Source: Devosia elaeis
Lineage (GTDB): Bacteria > Pseudomonadota > Alphaproteobacteria > Rhizobiales > Devosiaceae
NCBI RefSeq assembly: GCF_001650025.1
Contig: NZ_LVVY01000072.1
Span: 45,848 to 109,847, forward strand
Direction: 5' to 3'
Length of the DNA stretch: 64,000 bases
The notes beneath the pieces are model-generated. The model saw only the letters and a list, made by a program, of their open reading frames with translations, made no database searches and was not told where the DNA came from. The first letter of the stretch is position 1. Every line of letters starts with the position of its first letter. Shown here piece after piece: positions 34,435 to 43,850 of the stretch. A program made the translations under genes and the position numbers.

Positions 34435-34558
34435 CCTCACCTCTCCCTTGGGGGAGAGGTCGACCCGAAGGGGCGGGTGAGGAGGCCTCTGCCGCCAAAC
34501 AGCAAGGCCCCCTCACCCGTCGGCTGCGCCGCCGACCTCTCCCCCAAGGGAGAGGTAA
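34435..34558. repeat. Intergenic palindromic element, family D, copy 2
   Basis: Bases 34439-34462 and 34533-34556 are perfect 24-base reverse complements, and each is itself nearly palindromic around CCCTTGGGGG or CCCCCAAGGG. The inner GGGCGGGTGAGG and CCTCACCCGTC segments also pair. It lies between the small HTH gene and gloA. Confidence 0.8.
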
Positions 34559-34563
34559 GTAGA

Positions 34564-34959
34564 TCACCCGAACCGCCCGCCCTTCTGGATGACCTCGATC
34601 TTGTAGCCATCGGGATCGGTGGCGAAGAAGAACCTGGCCACCGGAACGTCGCCATTCCTGAAATCGACCAGCTTGCCCACCGTGAGGCCTTCGGCCGAGA
34701 AGCGGGCATGTTCGGCCTCGACATCCGCCACCACCACCGCCAGGTGCCCATAGCCGTCGCCGAGGTCATAGGGCTCGGTGCGGCCCTTGTTGATGGTCAG
34801 TTCCAGCTCGAACCCAATTTCGTCGCCCTTCATATAGACCAGGGTGAACGTGTCGAAATCCAGCCTGTCGACGATCTCGAGCCCGAAGGCCTTTTCGTAG
34901 AAGGCTATTGAGCGGGCTTCATCGAGCACGCGGATCATCGAATGAACGAGCTTGGCCAT
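34564..34959 (-). CDS. gloA: Lactoylglutathione lyase (glyoxalase I)
   Basis: 131 residues with two VOC beta-alpha-beta-beta-beta modules. Metal ligands are expected at H6 (L-V-H-S-M-I-R-V), the E of F-E-L-E-L-T, H72 in G-Y-G-H-L-A-V-V and the E of K-I-E-V-I. It isomerises the methylglyoxal-glutathione hemithioacetal to S-lactoylglutathione. The length and motifs match the short bacterial Ni-type enzymes. Confidence 0.93.
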   Translation of the reverse strand: MAKLVHSMIRVLDEARSIAFYEKAFGLEIVDRLDFDTFTLVYMKGDEIGFELELTINKGRTEPYDLGDGYGHLAVVVADVEAEHARFSAEGLTVGKLVDFRNGDVPVARFFFATDPDGYKIEVIQKGGRFG

Positions 34960-34985
34960 GATTATCTCCTATTGCGCCGCCACGC

Positions 34986-35058
34986 CCTCGTCCTTCGACA
35001 GGCTCGGGATGAGGTCCACCGGGGATTTCGAGTAGACCTCATGGTGAGCTTGTCGAAG
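34986..35058. repeat. Intergenic palindromic element, family E
   Basis: Bases 34991-35014 (TCCTTCGACAGGCTCGGGAT then GAGG) and 35037-35058 (CCTCATGGTGAGCTTGTCGA then AG) are imperfect inverted arms. This pattern is a familiar dispersed repeat in several alphaproteobacteria. It lies downstream of upp. Confidence 0.65.
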
Positions 35059-35143
35059 TGATAAGCCGCCTATGCAAAGGTCCGGTGGACCTTTGCCGGA
35101 AGAACGCCCGTAGCGCTACGCGCGAAGGGCTATGGTCGTGCCT

Positions 35144-35785
35144 TCATCTCGTCCCATACATGCGGTCGCCGGCATCGCCCAGGCCGGGCACGATATAGCC
35201 CTTCTCGTTGAGATGGCTGTCGATGGCGGCGGTATAGACCGGTACGTCGGGATGGCTCTCGGTGAAGTGTTTGATGCCTTCCGGCGCGGCGAGCAGGCAG
35301 AGGAAGCGGATATTGTTGGCGCCGCGTTCCTTGAGCTTTTCGATGGCCGCGGTGGCCGAATTGGCGGTGGCCAGCATGGGATCGACGACGATGATCAGCC
35401 GGTCTTCGAGGCTCGAAGGCGCCTTGAAGTAATATTCCACCGGCTCCAGCGTCTCATGGTCACGATACATGCCGATATGGGCGACGCGAGCGGCGGGGAC
35501 CAGGTCGAGCATGCCGTCGAGCAACCCATTGCCGGCGCGCAGGATGGAGGCGAAAACCAGCTTCTTGCCCTTGATGGCCGGCGATTGCATCGGCGCCATC
35601 GGGGTTTCGATCTCCACCATTTCCAGTTCGAGATCGCGCGTCACCTCATAGCACATGAGATGGGCGATCTCGCGCAGCAGCCGGCGGAACCCGGCAATGG
35701 AGGTTTCCTTGTTCCGCATGATGGTGAGCTTGTGCTGGATCAGCGGATGATCGAGCACCGTGACATTACCCGCAAATTCGCTCAT
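35144..35785 (-). CDS. upp: Uracil phosphoribosyltransferase
   Basis: 213 residues. The PRPP-binding loop is [12 protein letters not shown], and the uracil-binding C-terminal motif is [12 protein letters not shown]. It converts uracil and PRPP to UMP. It is the last gene of the nucleoside block, 24 bases after deoB, and would salvage uracil released by pyrimidine nucleoside phosphorolysis. Confidence 0.96.
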   Translation of the reverse strand: MSEFAGNVTVLDHPLIQHKLTIMRNKETSIAGFRRLLREIAHLMCYEVTRDLELEMVEIETPMAPMQSPAIKGKKLVFASILRAGNGLLDGMLDLVPAARVAHIGMYRDHETLEPVEYYFKAPSSLEDRLIIVVDPMLATANSATAAIEKLKERGANNIRFLCLLAAPEGIKHFTESHPDVPVYTAAIDSHLNEKGYIVPGLGDAGDRMYGTR

Positions 35786-35809
35786 CTCGATGACCTCGGC
35801 GCTGGGACT

Positions 35810-37027
35810 TCAAAGGAAGGATTTGCCGTGGCGGCCGGGGGCCAGGCCCAGCCAGGCGGCAATGCTTTCGCCAATATCTGCGAAGGTGGAGCGAATGCCA
35901 ATCTCCCCGGGCCCGAGGGCTGGGGAAAAGACCAGGATGGGCACCTGTTCGCGCGTATGGTCGGTGCCTTTCCAGGTCGGATCGTTGCCATGGTCCGCCG
36001 TCAGCACCAGCAGGTCGTCATGGCGCATGGCGGCGATGATTTCGGGCAGGCGCGCATCGAAGAGTTCGAGCGCGGCGGCATAGCCCGGCACGTCGCGGCG
36101 ATGGCCGTATTCGCTGTCGAAATCGACGAAATTGGTCATGATGAAGGCCCGGTCCGCGGCCATTTCCATGGCTTCCAGCGTCCGGTCGAACAATTGCGGA
36201 ATGCCGGTGCCCTTGAGCTTGTGGGTGACGCCGGAGCCCGCATAGATGTCGGAAATCTTGCCGATGGCGAAAACCGGGTGGCCGGCCGCTGCATTGCGAT
36301 CCAGCAGGGTGGGCTCGGGCGGCGCAATGGCGAAATCGCGGCGATTGCCGGTGCGCTTGAAGCTGTCCGGGCTATCGCCAATGAACGGCCGGGCAATGAC
36401 GCGGCCGATTTTCAGCGGTTCGGTCAATTCGAAGGCGATCCGGCATAGCTCGTAGAGCCGGTCGAGCCCGAAATGAGTTTCGTGCGCCGCGATCTGGAAC
36501 ACCGAATCCACCGAGGTGTAGCAAATGGGCTTGCCGGTGCGGATATGCTCCTCGCCCAGTTCGGCGATGATCTCGGTTCCCGAGGCGTGCTTATTGCCCA
36601 GAATGCCGGGCAGGTCGGCGCGGCGGATCAGTTCTTCGGTGAGTTCGGGCGGAAAGGCCGGAACCGCCTGCGGGAAATAGCCCCATTCGAAGGGCACCGG
36701 CACCCCGGCGATTTCCCAATGGCCGGAGGGCGTGTCCTTGCCCTTGGAAATTTCACGGCCGACGCCGAAGCGTCCGCCCCTGGGCCTGTCGGAAAAGCCC
36801 GGCGGCAACCTCCCGGTCGAGAGCTGCATCGCGGCGCCGAGACCCATGGCGTCCATATTGGGCAGGCGCAGCGGTCCGGCGCGCAGCCCGGGCCGGTCGG
36901 CCTTGCCGGCAGCAGCCCATTCGGCGATATGGCCGAGCGTATCGGACCCCACATCGCCATAAGCATCGGCATCGGGCGCGCCGCCGATCCCGACGCTGTC
37001 GAGCAGGCAGATTATGGCGCGGGGCAT
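35810..37027 (-). CDS. deoB: Phosphopentomutase
   Basis: 405 residues, alkaline phosphatase superfamily. The N-terminal metal site [12 protein letters not shown] and the late [10 protein letters not shown] motif supply the two-metal ligands. It interconverts deoxyribose-1-phosphate and deoxyribose-5-phosphate, linking DeoA to DeoC. Separated from deoA by a 137-base gap holding a family A repeat. Confidence 0.96.
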   Translation of the reverse strand: MPRAIICLLDSVGIGGAPDADAYGDVGSDTLGHIAEWAAAGKADRPGLRAGPLRLPNMDAMGLGAAMQLSTGRLPPGFSDRPRGGRFGVGREISKGKDTPSGHWEIAGVPVPFEWGYFPQAVPAFPPELTEELIRRADLPGILGNKHASGTEIIAELGEEHIRTGKPICYTSVDSVFQIAAHETHFGLDRLYELCRIAFELTEPLKIGRVIARPFIGDSPDSFKRTGNRRDFAIAPPEPTLLDRNAAAGHPVFAIGKISDIYAGSGVTHKLKGTGIPQLFDRTLEAMEMAADRAFIMTNFVDFDSEYGHRRDVPGYAAALELFDARLPEIIAAMRHDDLLVLTADHGNDPTWKGTDHTREQVPILVFSPALGPGEIGIRSTFADIGESIAAWLGLAPGRHGKSFL

Positions 37028-37061
37028 TTTCGTCTCCTATCCCACCAGCTTTAAAGTCGGC

Positions 37062-37145
37062 GTCATTGCCCGGCTCGTCCGGGCAATCCATGGCGCGGCG
37101 CACGGGAATGCATCGGCTGGATCACCCGGACAGGCCGGGTGATGA
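37062..37145. repeat. Intergenic palindromic element, family A, copy 2
   Basis: Left arm ATTGCCCGGCTCGTCCGGGC (from 37065) and right arm ATCACCCGGACAGGCCGGGT (from 37121) are each hairpins, arranged inverted with GTCAT and ATGAC ends. It occupies the deoA-deoB gap. Confidence 0.75.
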
Positions 37146-37164
37146 CGCAGAGGAGAGATCGCGC

Positions 37165-38484
37165 TCATGTGGGTTCCACCCGCCCCGCAATCAGGGCGTT
37201 TTCCACCACCTCGCCGCCCAGGCCATAGGCGCGCACCAAACGCGCCTCGGCATCGGCCGCACTCGCCTCGTCGGCGGCGTGAATCCGCGCGATCGGCGTT
37301 TTCGCATCGACCTTGGCGCCCAGGCCGGCCAGCCGGTCGAACCCGACGCGATGGTCGATGCTGTCGCTGGGCGTCGCCCGTCCGCCGCCAAGCGCCACCA
37401 CCGCCATGCCGACGCCGCGCGTATCGATGGCCGATATCGTCCCCTGCCCCGGGGCGAACACGTCGCGGACAATGGGCGCGGGCACCAGATAGGCGTCCAT
37501 GTTCTCGATGAAATCCCCCGGGCCACTCAGGCCCGCGACCATCCGGCCGAAATGGTCGGCGGCGCGGCCCGAATGAAGAGCCTCCTCCACCTGGCCGCCG
37601 GCGCTTTCGATGGAATCCGCCTTACCGGTCATCAGCACCAGTTCGGCACAAAGCGCCAGCGTCACGATTTCCAACCGCGCATCGCGGTGCGCGCCGGTGA
37701 GGAAATCGACGGCGTTGCGCACTTCGAGCCCATTGCCGGCGGCGCTGGCCAGGGGTTCGTTCATGTCGGTGATCAGCGCGCCGGTCTTGAGGCCGGCGCC
37801 ATTGGCGACCGCGACGAGGCTTTCCGCCAGACTTCTCGACTTTTCCAGCGCCGGCATGAAAGCGCCCGAGCCGGTCTTCACGTCGAGGATCAGCGCATCG
37901 AGGCCCGCCGCCAGCTTCTTGGACAGGATCGAGGCGGTGATCAGCGGAATGGATTCAACCGTCCCGGTGACGTCGCGGATGGCATAGAGCAGCTTGTCGG
38001 CCGGGGCGAGGTCCGCCGTCTGGCCGATAATGGCGCAGCCGGCCTCGCGCACCACCTGGCGGAACAGGGCATTGTCGGGGCTGGTGCTGTAGCCGGGAAT
38101 GGCATCGAACTTGTCGAGCGTTCCGCCGGTATGGCCAAGGCCGCGCCCGGAAATCATCGGGACATAGATGCCCAGGGCCGCCAGGATCGGCGCCAGCATC
38201 AGGCTCACATTGTCGCCGACGCCACCGGTCGAATGCTTGTCGGCCACCGGCCCGTCGAGGTCTGACCAGTCGAGCACAGTGCCGCTGTCGCGCATGGCCA
38301 GGGTCAGCGCCACGCGCTCGTCCATGTTCATGTCGCGGAAATAGATCGCCATGGCCAGGGCCGCCGCCTGGGCGTGGGAGACCGACCCATCGGCAAAGCC
38401 GGCAATGAAAGCGGCAATATCGTCGCCCGCCAGCGCCTCGCCGTCACGCTTCCTGATGATGACTTCTTGCGGCAGGAAGACCAT
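37165..38484 (-). CDS. deoA: Thymidine phosphorylase
   Basis: 439 residues, pyrimidine-nucleoside phosphorylase family. The signature [14 protein letters not shown] is complete, along with the phosphate site K-H-S-T-G-G-V-G-D. It cleaves thymidine/deoxyuridine to base and deoxyribose-1-phosphate. The start is 3 bases after the upstream DUF6958-type gene stop. Confidence 0.96.
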   Translation of the reverse strand: MVFLPQEVIIRKRDGEALAGDDIAAFIAGFADGSVSHAQAAALAMAIYFRDMNMDERVALTLAMRDSGTVLDWSDLDGPVADKHSTGGVGDNVSLMLAPILAALGIYVPMISGRGLGHTGGTLDKFDAIPGYSTSPDNALFRQVVREAGCAIIGQTADLAPADKLLYAIRDVTGTVESIPLITASILSKKLAAGLDALILDVKTGSGAFMPALEKSRSLAESLVAVANGAGLKTGALITDMNEPLASAAGNGLEVRNAVDFLTGAHRDARLEIVTLALCAELVLMTGKADSIESAGGQVEEALHSGRAADHFGRMVAGLSGPGDFIENMDAYLVPAPIVRDVFAPGQGTISAIDTRGVGMAVVALGGGRATPSDSIDHRVGFDRLAGLGAKVDAKTPIARIHAADEASAADAEARLVRAYGLGGEVVENALIAGRVEPT

Positions 38485-38487
38485 GGG

Positions 38488-38778
38488 CTAGCGCCGATAG
38501 AGCCGGACGGGCGGCTTGTCGGCGCGGGCGATGACTTTCTTGGCTTCGAGATCGAGCTGCACGGACTTGACCCACCAACCGGCCTTCTCTCCGCCGGGGA
38601 ACAGGTCCGCCGGCAGCCTGGGCTTTACCCCGGCGATGAGATCTTTGACCAACATGCCCGGCGCCTCGCCCGGCAGGGTGGCGAGCACCGCTTCCTGCAT
38701 CGCAGCGAACTTGCTGGCATCGACGCGGTAAGTCTTGCCCGGCTGGCCGACATTCTCGATTTCAATCTTTTCGGCCAT
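38488..38778 (-). CDS. DUF6958-type small protein
   Basis: 96 residues. The pattern K-I-E-I-E-N-V-G-Q-P-G-K-T-Y-R-V-D followed by L-F-P-G-G-E-K-A-G-W-W-V-K-S-V-Q-L-D-L-E-A-K resembles the uncharacterised DUF6958 family (recalled, not searched). Predicted cytosolic, mixed alpha/beta, perhaps winged-helix-like. It is tightly packed between the ALDH and deoA genes with 3-base gaps on each side, so it is co-expressed with nucleoside catabolism. Confidence 0.7.
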   Translation of the reverse strand: MAEKIEIENVGQPGKTYRVDASKFAAMQEAVLATLPGEAPGMLVKDLIAGVKPRLPADLFPGGEKAGWWVKSVQLDLEAKKVIARADKPPVRLYRR

Positions 38779-38781
38779 GAT

Positions 38782-41148
38782 TCACGCTCCGTACGGAATC
38801 CAGACATTCTTCACCTGCGTCGCCCTGGACAGGAAATAGTCCCCGGCAAAACGCGGATCGCTGAGATCGTAATCCAGCCCGCGGCTGGTCCAGGTCTGCT
38901 TGAGATTGCCGGTCGAAGCCTTCTCGACCATGGCCGAGCCTTCCGCCGATCCCATGAACCAGAGCCCGTCGACGCCATCATGCTCGGCGAGCGTCCTGGC
39001 CAGGGTCAGGCTGTCGCCGGTGACGACATTGACGACGCCGGATGGCATGTCGGAGGTTTCGAGCACCTGGTAGAAGTCGGTCATCGACAAAGGATGACGC
39101 GAGGACGGCACAAGGACCGCCGTATTGCCCATGGCGATTGTCGGCGCTAACAGGCTGACAGCATTAAGCAGCGGATTGTTATCACTTGCTACAATGCCGA
39201 TCACGCCCAGGGGCTCGACCATGGCGGCGGCAATGGCCCGCATCGGCGGGTTGTGCACCGCGCCATCGAACTTGTCCGCCCAGCCGGCAAAAGCGAACAG
39301 CCGCTCGACCGATTGGGCGACTTCCAGGGCCCCGTCCTCACCGGTCTGGGCCTTGATGCGGGCGGCGAATTCGTCGCGGCGGTAATCGAGATTTTCTGCA
39401 AGGAAATAAAGCACTTGCGCGCGCGAATGGGCGGCCGTACTGGCCCAGCCGGAGGCGGTGCGAGCCGCTTCTACCGCGTTGCGGATATCCTTGCGATTGC
39501 CCTCGCCGACCTCGCCGATCAGCTCGCCCTTGGGGCCAAAGACCGGGCGGTTATAGCCCGAATCCGGCCGCGCCTGCTTGCCGCCGATATACATTTTCGC
39601 CGTCTGGTCGAGATGGCCGCCATCCAGCGGATTGGCGGACTTGGCCGCAACCGACTTGGCAACGGCGGCAGGCTTTAAATCCTTTTCCCACAAGGGTTTG
39701 AGATAGGCCGCCATGCCCTCGCGGCCGCCTTCCCGCCCATAGCCGCTTTCCTTGTAGCCGCCGAAACCCACCGCTGCATCGAACTGGTTGGTGCCGTTGA
39801 CCCAGATCACGCCGGCCTTGAGCTTTGGCGCTATGTCCAGGGCCAGATTGATGTTTTCGCTCCAGAGCGTGGCGGCGAGGCCGTAGCGGGTATTGTTGGC
39901 CAAAGCCACTGCTTCCTCGGGGGTTCGGAAGCTCATGGCGACCAGCACCGGGCCGAAAATCTCTTCGGCAACCAAGGTGTTAGCGGGCGAGACATTGGTG
40001 ACCAGCGCCGGCTTGAGGAAACAGCCATCGGCCGGAACCTGGCCATCGGGCTCATAGACCATGGCGCCTTCGGCGACGCCCTTCTTCATCAGATCGCGAA
40101 TACGCTCGACCTGCACCGGGGCGACCAGGGCGCCGATATCGATAGATTTATCAAGGGGATCGCCGACCCGTAGCTTGGCCATGCGCGTCCTGACCTTGGC
40201 GAGGAAACGTTCCTCGATGCTTTCCTGCACCAGAAGGCGCGAGCCGGCACAGCAGACCTGGCCCTGATTGAACCAGATCGCTTCCACCAGGCCTTCCACG
40301 GCGCTGTCGAGATCGGCGTCCTCGAAGACGATATAGGGCGACTTGCCGCCGAGCTCGAGGCTCAACCCCTTGCCGGAACCGGCTGTCGCGGCGCGGATGA
40401 TCTTGCCCACTTCGGTGGAACCGGTGAAGGCGATTTTATCGATATTAGAATGGTTTACGATGGCCGCGCCGGTATCGCCCTCGCCGGTGACGATATTGAC
40501 CACACCCCTGGGCAGGCCGACACGTTCGCAAATCTCGGCGAACAGCAAGGCGGTGAGCGAGGTGAATTCGGCAGGCTTGAGCACCACCGTATTGCCGGCA
40601 GCCAGGGCCGGGGCGATCTTCCAGGCCAGCATCAATAGCGGGAAATTCCAGGGGATGATCTGGCCGCAGACGCCATAGGGCGCCATGCCGGGAAACTGGC
40701 TTTCGATATGGGTGGCCCAGCCGGCATGATGATAAAAATGCCGTGCCACCAAAGGGATATCGGCGTCGCGGCTCTCGCGGATCGGCTTGCCATTATCCAT
40801 GGTTTCGAGCACCGCGAACAGCCGGGAATGCTTCTGGATCATGCGGGCAATGGCATAAAGATATTTGCCGCGCTCGTAGCCGCGCAGGGCGCTCCATCCC
40901 TTGAACGCCGCGCGGGCGGCCTGCACCGCGGCATCGACATCGGCCTCGGTGCCATCGGTGACATCCGCGAGCTTTTTGCCATTGGCCGGGTTGGTGGAGA
41001 CGAAGGTTTTGCCGGGCTTGGTCCATTTACCGTCGATGAAATGGCCGAAAGCGCGCCCCCTGCCGTCGAGCCAGGCATTGGCCTGGTCCGCCGCTTCCGG
41101 GGCCGGACCGTAGTCGAGCGTCTCGAAGATTTGCGCGATCTTGTTCAT
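38782..41148 (-). CDS. Tandem-domain aldehyde dehydrogenase, ALDH16 type
   Basis: 788 residues. The first ALDH domain (about 35-505) is complete, with general base E265 in L-E-L-G-G-K-S-P and nucleophile C299 in F-N-Q-G-Q-V-C. The second, shorter ALDH-like domain (about 525-788) has no cysteine at the matching place (T-W-T-S-R-G-L). This is the ALDH16 arrangement, in which the second domain is non-catalytic. Between deoC and deoA it most likely oxidises the acetaldehyde that DeoC releases; that role is inferred from context. The ATG has GGAGGA upstream. Confidence 0.9.
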   Translation of the reverse strand: MNKIAQIFETLDYGPAPEAADQANAWLDGRGRAFGHFIDGKWTKPGKTFVSTNPANGKKLADVTDGTEADVDAAVQAARAAFKGWSALRGYERGKYLYAIARMIQKHSRLFAVLETMDNGKPIRESRDADIPLVARHFYHHAGWATHIESQFPGMAPYGVCGQIIPWNFPLLMLAWKIAPALAAGNTVVLKPAEFTSLTALLFAEICERVGLPRGVVNIVTGEGDTGAAIVNHSNIDKIAFTGSTEVGKIIRAATAGSGKGLSLELGGKSPYIVFEDADLDSAVEGLVEAIWFNQGQVCCAGSRLLVQESIEERFLAKVRTRMAKLRVGDPLDKSIDIGALVAPVQVERIRDLMKKGVAEGAMVYEPDGQVPADGCFLKPALVTNVSPANTLVAEEIFGPVLVAMSFRTPEEAVALANNTRYGLAATLWSENINLALDIAPKLKAGVIWVNGTNQFDAAVGFGGYKESGYGREGGREGMAAYLKPLWEKDLKPAAVAKSVAAKSANPLDGGHLDQTAKMYIGGKQARPDSGYNRPVFGPKGELIGEVGEGNRKDIRNAVEAARTASGWASTAAHSRAQVLYFLAENLDYRRDEFAARIKAQTGEDGALEVAQSVERLFAFAGWADKFDGAVHNPPMRAIAAAMVEPLGVIGIVASDNNPLLNAVSLLAPTIAMGNTAVLVPSSRHPLSMTDFYQVLETSDMPSGVVNVVTGDSLTLARTLAEHDGVDGLWFMGSAEGSAMVEKASTGNLKQTWTSRGLDYDLSDPRFAGDYFLSRATQVKNVWIPYGA

Positions 41149-41178
41149 GTCTTCCTCCGGGGTGCGTTCACCCGCTGG

Positions 41179-41252
41179 GTCATTCCCGCGAAAGCGGGAA
41201 CCTTTGTTCTTGGCGTCCACCGAACGGAGGTCCCCACTTTCGCGGGGATGAC
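41179..41252. repeat. Intergenic palindromic element, family B, copy 1
   Basis: The left arm TTCCCGCGAAAGCGGGAA and the right arm TCCCCACTTTCGCGGGGA are inverted, with GTCAT and ATGAC ends. It sits in the deoC-ALDH gap. A second copy is at 63689. Confidence 0.75.
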
Positions 41253-41272
41253 GTCACGGTGGCGAGCAGGCA

Positions 41273-42262
41273 TCACACCATGGGTTGGCGGTAATCCGCC
41301 GCATAATGGCCGGTCAGACCATGTTCCAATTGCCGCTCGATATCGGTCAGTAGCGATGACGCACCGAAGCGGAAGAGGTGCGGCTGCAGCCAGTGCGTGC
41401 CCAGCTCTTCCTTCATCAGCGCCATATATTTGAGCGCGTCCCCCGCCGTGGCGATGCCGCCGGCGGGCTTGTAGCCGATCTCGATGCCGGTTTCCTCGGC
41501 GAACCAGCGGATCATGCGGATCATGGTCAGCGAGGTGACGAGATTGGCATTGACCTTTTCCTTGCCGGTCGAGGTCTTGATGAAATCGGCGCCGGCCAGC
41601 ATGCAGACCAGGCTCGCCTTGGCGATATTGGTTTGCGTCGCCAGCTCGCCGGTGCCCAGAATGGTCTTGATATGAGCATCGCCGCAGGCCTTGCGGAAGG
41701 ATTTCACCTGGTCGTAGAGCGCCTGCCAATCGCCGCGCAGTACCATGCCGCGCTCGATGACGATGTCGATTTCCCTGGCGCCGTCCTTCACCGAGGCCTC
41801 GATCTCGGCGATCTTGGTTTCGACGGGCGCCAGGCCATGCGGGAAGGCGGTGGAGACGGCGGCGACGGGAATGCCGGTGCCTTCCAATGCATCGACGGCG
41901 GTTTTGACGAAGGTGTGGTAGACGCAGACGGCGCCGGGGAGGATGCGGAGGTCCCCTACCCCGAGCTTTTCGACGATGTCACTGCGCAAGGGATTGCGGG
42001 CCTTGGCGCAGAGGCGTTCGACGCGGCGGGGGGTATCGTCGGCATTTAGGGTCGTCAGATCGATCAGGGTGATGGCCTTGAGGAGCCAGGCGAGCTGGTA
42101 ATCCTTCTTCACCGTGCGGCGCGCGCCGATGGAGCCGGCGCGACGTTCGAGAGCCGAGCGGTTCATGCGCACGCGTTCGACCCAATCGAGGTCGAGCGGG
42201 TAGCCAGGATTGCGCTTGTGAACGGCTTCCGAATGCGAATTGTCGACGATCTTGAGACTCAT
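41273..42262 (-). CDS. deoC: Deoxyribose-phosphate aldolase
   Basis: 329 residues, the longer class I type resembling animal DERA. The Schiff-base lysine is K229 in D-F-I-K-T-S-T-G. The supporting Asp lies in E-I-D-I-V-I (about 166) and the second Lys in G-Y-K-P-A-G-G. It splits deoxyribose-5-phosphate into glyceraldehyde-3-phosphate and acetaldehyde. The ATG at 42262 is chosen because GGAGGA lies 4 bases before it; a GTG lies 4 codons upstream. Confidence 0.96.
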   Translation of the reverse strand: MSLKIVDNSHSEAVHKRNPGYPLDLDWVERVRMNRSALERRAGSIGARRTVKKDYQLAWLLKAITLIDLTTLNADDTPRRVERLCAKARNPLRSDIVEKLGVGDLRILPGAVCVYHTFVKTAVDALEGTGIPVAAVSTAFPHGLAPVETKIAEIEASVKDGAREIDIVIERGMVLRGDWQALYDQVKSFRKACGDAHIKTILGTGELATQTNIAKASLVCMLAGADFIKTSTGKEKVNANLVTSLTMIRMIRWFAEETGIEIGYKPAGGIATAGDALKYMALMKEELGTHWLQPHLFRFGASSLLTDIERQLEHGLTGHYAADYRQPMV

Positions 42263-42301
42263 CTGTTCCTCCACCGTGGCGGATGGCCGGTGCCCCGGCT
42301 C

Positions 42302-42715
42302 TTATTTGTTCAGGAATTCCGGGCCGAAGCTATGGGGAAGAAGCTGCCCCAGAGTTTGGACCAAAGGTTGGCCGTCGACGCCGTGGGAGATCACTTCGAC
42401 GTCTAAATCGGCAAATTCGCGGATGCGCTGGCGACAGCCGCCGCAGGGGGTAACCGGCATCGTGCCCGGCCCGGTGACATAGATGCGCCGGATGCGCTTA
42501 CCGCCGCCGGCCAGCATGGCGGCGATGGCGCTGGGCTCGGCGCAATTGCCCACCGGATAGGCCGCATTCTCGACATTGCAGCCCGCATAAATCTTGCCGT
42601 CATCGGCGAGAATGGCGGCACCGACCTGGAAGTTCGAATAGGGCGCATAGGCGTTTTTGCGCACGGCCTCTGCGGCGGCGAAGAGGGCAGCGTCTTGGTC
42701 AGTCATAGTCGTCAT
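42302..42715 (-). CDS. cdd: Cytidine deaminase
   Basis: 137 residues, the small tetrameric form. Zinc ligands are C58 (N-C-A-E), C91 and C94 (P-C-G-G-C-R-Q), with E60 as proton shuttle; all three ligands are cysteines. Substrate contacts are in C-N-V-E-N-A-A-Y. It deaminates cytidine and deoxycytidine to feed DeoA and Upp. Lies 39 bases upstream of deoC. The start could also be the ATG three codons later. Confidence 0.95.
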   Translation of the reverse strand: MTTMTDQDAALFAAAEAVRKNAYAPYSNFQVGAAILADDGKIYAGCNVENAAYPVGNCAEPSAIAAMLAGGGKRIRRIYVTGPGTMPVTPCGGCRQRIREFADLDVEVISHGVDGQPLVQTLGQLLPHSFGPEFLNK

Positions 42716-42736
42716 GAGCTATCGGCTCCTTTGCAT

Positions 42737-42860
42737 CCCTCCCCCTTGAGGGGAGGGAATGAGGGAGGGGGCCCTTCGGCAGTACACCGCATTACCCCCT
42801 CCCCAGCTTTGCTACGTCCCTTCGGTCCTAGCGGCGCTACCCTCCCCTCAAGGGGGAGGG
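42737..42860. repeat. Intergenic palindromic element, family D, copy 3
   Basis: Bases 42737-42757 and 42840-42860 are perfect 21-base reverse complements (C-rich, then G-rich). The interior is less conserved. It fills the gap between the permease gene and cdd, within the nucleoside block. Confidence 0.75.
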
Positions 42861-42875
42861 TGGGCGGAAAAAAGG

Positions 42876-43850
42876 CTAGCGCTCCTTGGTATAGGGAATG
42901 CCCGAAGCCTTGGGCGCCACAGCGCGGCCGATGAAGCCGGCGAGCAGGATGACCGTCAGGATATAGGGCAGCGCCTGGATGGCCTGGACCGGCACTTCCC
43001 CGATCAGCGGGAAGGACTGGCCCTGGATGCGGAACTGGAAGGCATCGAGGAAACCGAACATGAGGCAGACCAGCAGCGCCGGACCCGGTCGCCATTTGGC
43101 GAAGATCAGCGCCGCCAGCGCGATATAGCCGCGACCAGCCGACATGTTGTTGTTGAAGCCGGCCGACTGGGCGATCGAAAGATAGGCCCCGCCGATACCC
43201 ACCAGCACGGCGGTGATGATCAGCGCCTGATAGCGCAGCAGCGTCACCGAAATGCCGGCCGTATCGATGGCCTTGGGATTTTCGCCCACGGCGCGCAGGC
43301 GCAGGCCGAAACGGGTGCGGAACAGCACCCAGGCGGTAACCGGCACGGCGATGAAGGCGACATAGGTGATGATGTTGTGGCCCGAGATCAGCTCCCAATA
43401 GATCTGGCCCAGGATCGGCACTTCGCGCAACTCATTGGCGAAAGGCAGGGTGATCGGGTTGAAGCGCTGGTCGCCGGAGAGCTGGGGCGTATAGCCGCCG
43501 CGATGGAACCAGGACTGGCCGAGAAAGGTGGTGAGCCCGGCGGCGAGGAAATTGAGCGCCACACCGGAAATGGTCTGGTTCCCCTTGAAATTGATCGAGG
43601 CCAGGCCGTGGATGCCCGAGAACAGGAGCGCCGCGCCGATCCCGGCCAGCAGACCCAGCCAGGCCGAACCGGTGACCGCGGACATGGCCGCGGCGGCGAA
43701 GGCCCCGGCGAGGAGCTTGCCTTCGAGACCGATATCGACGATGCCGGCGCGCTCCGAATAAAGACCGGCCAGGCACGCCAGGATCAAGGGCACGGCCAGG
43801 CGCACGGTGGAATCGAGGATGAGGGTGATGTCGACCAGAGCCTGTTCCAT
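42876..43850 (-). CDS. Nucleoside ABC transporter permease (NupQ-like)
   Basis: 324 residues with about eight to ten membrane segments, branched-chain-amino-acid-type permease fold. The motif Y-S-E-R-A-G-I-V-D-I-G-L-E-G-K-L near the start is typical of BMP-system permeases. It forms the channel with the other permease. The ATG at 43850 overlaps the upstream stop (TGATG). Followed by a family D repeat, then cdd. Confidence 0.9.
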   Translation of the reverse strand: MEQALVDITLILDSTVRLAVPLILACLAGLYSERAGIVDIGLEGKLLAGAFAAAAMSAVTGSAWLGLLAGIGAALLFSGIHGLASINFKGNQTISGVALNFLAAGLTTFLGQSWFHRGGYTPQLSGDQRFNPITLPFANELREVPILGQIYWELISGHNIITYVAFIAVPVTAWVLFRTRFGLRLRAVGENPKAIDTAGISVTLLRYQALIITAVLVGIGGAYLSIAQSAGFNNNMSAGRGYIALAALIFAKWRPGPALLVCLMFGFLDAFQFRIQGQSFPLIGEVPVQAIQALPYILTVILLAGFIGRAVAPKASGIPYTKER

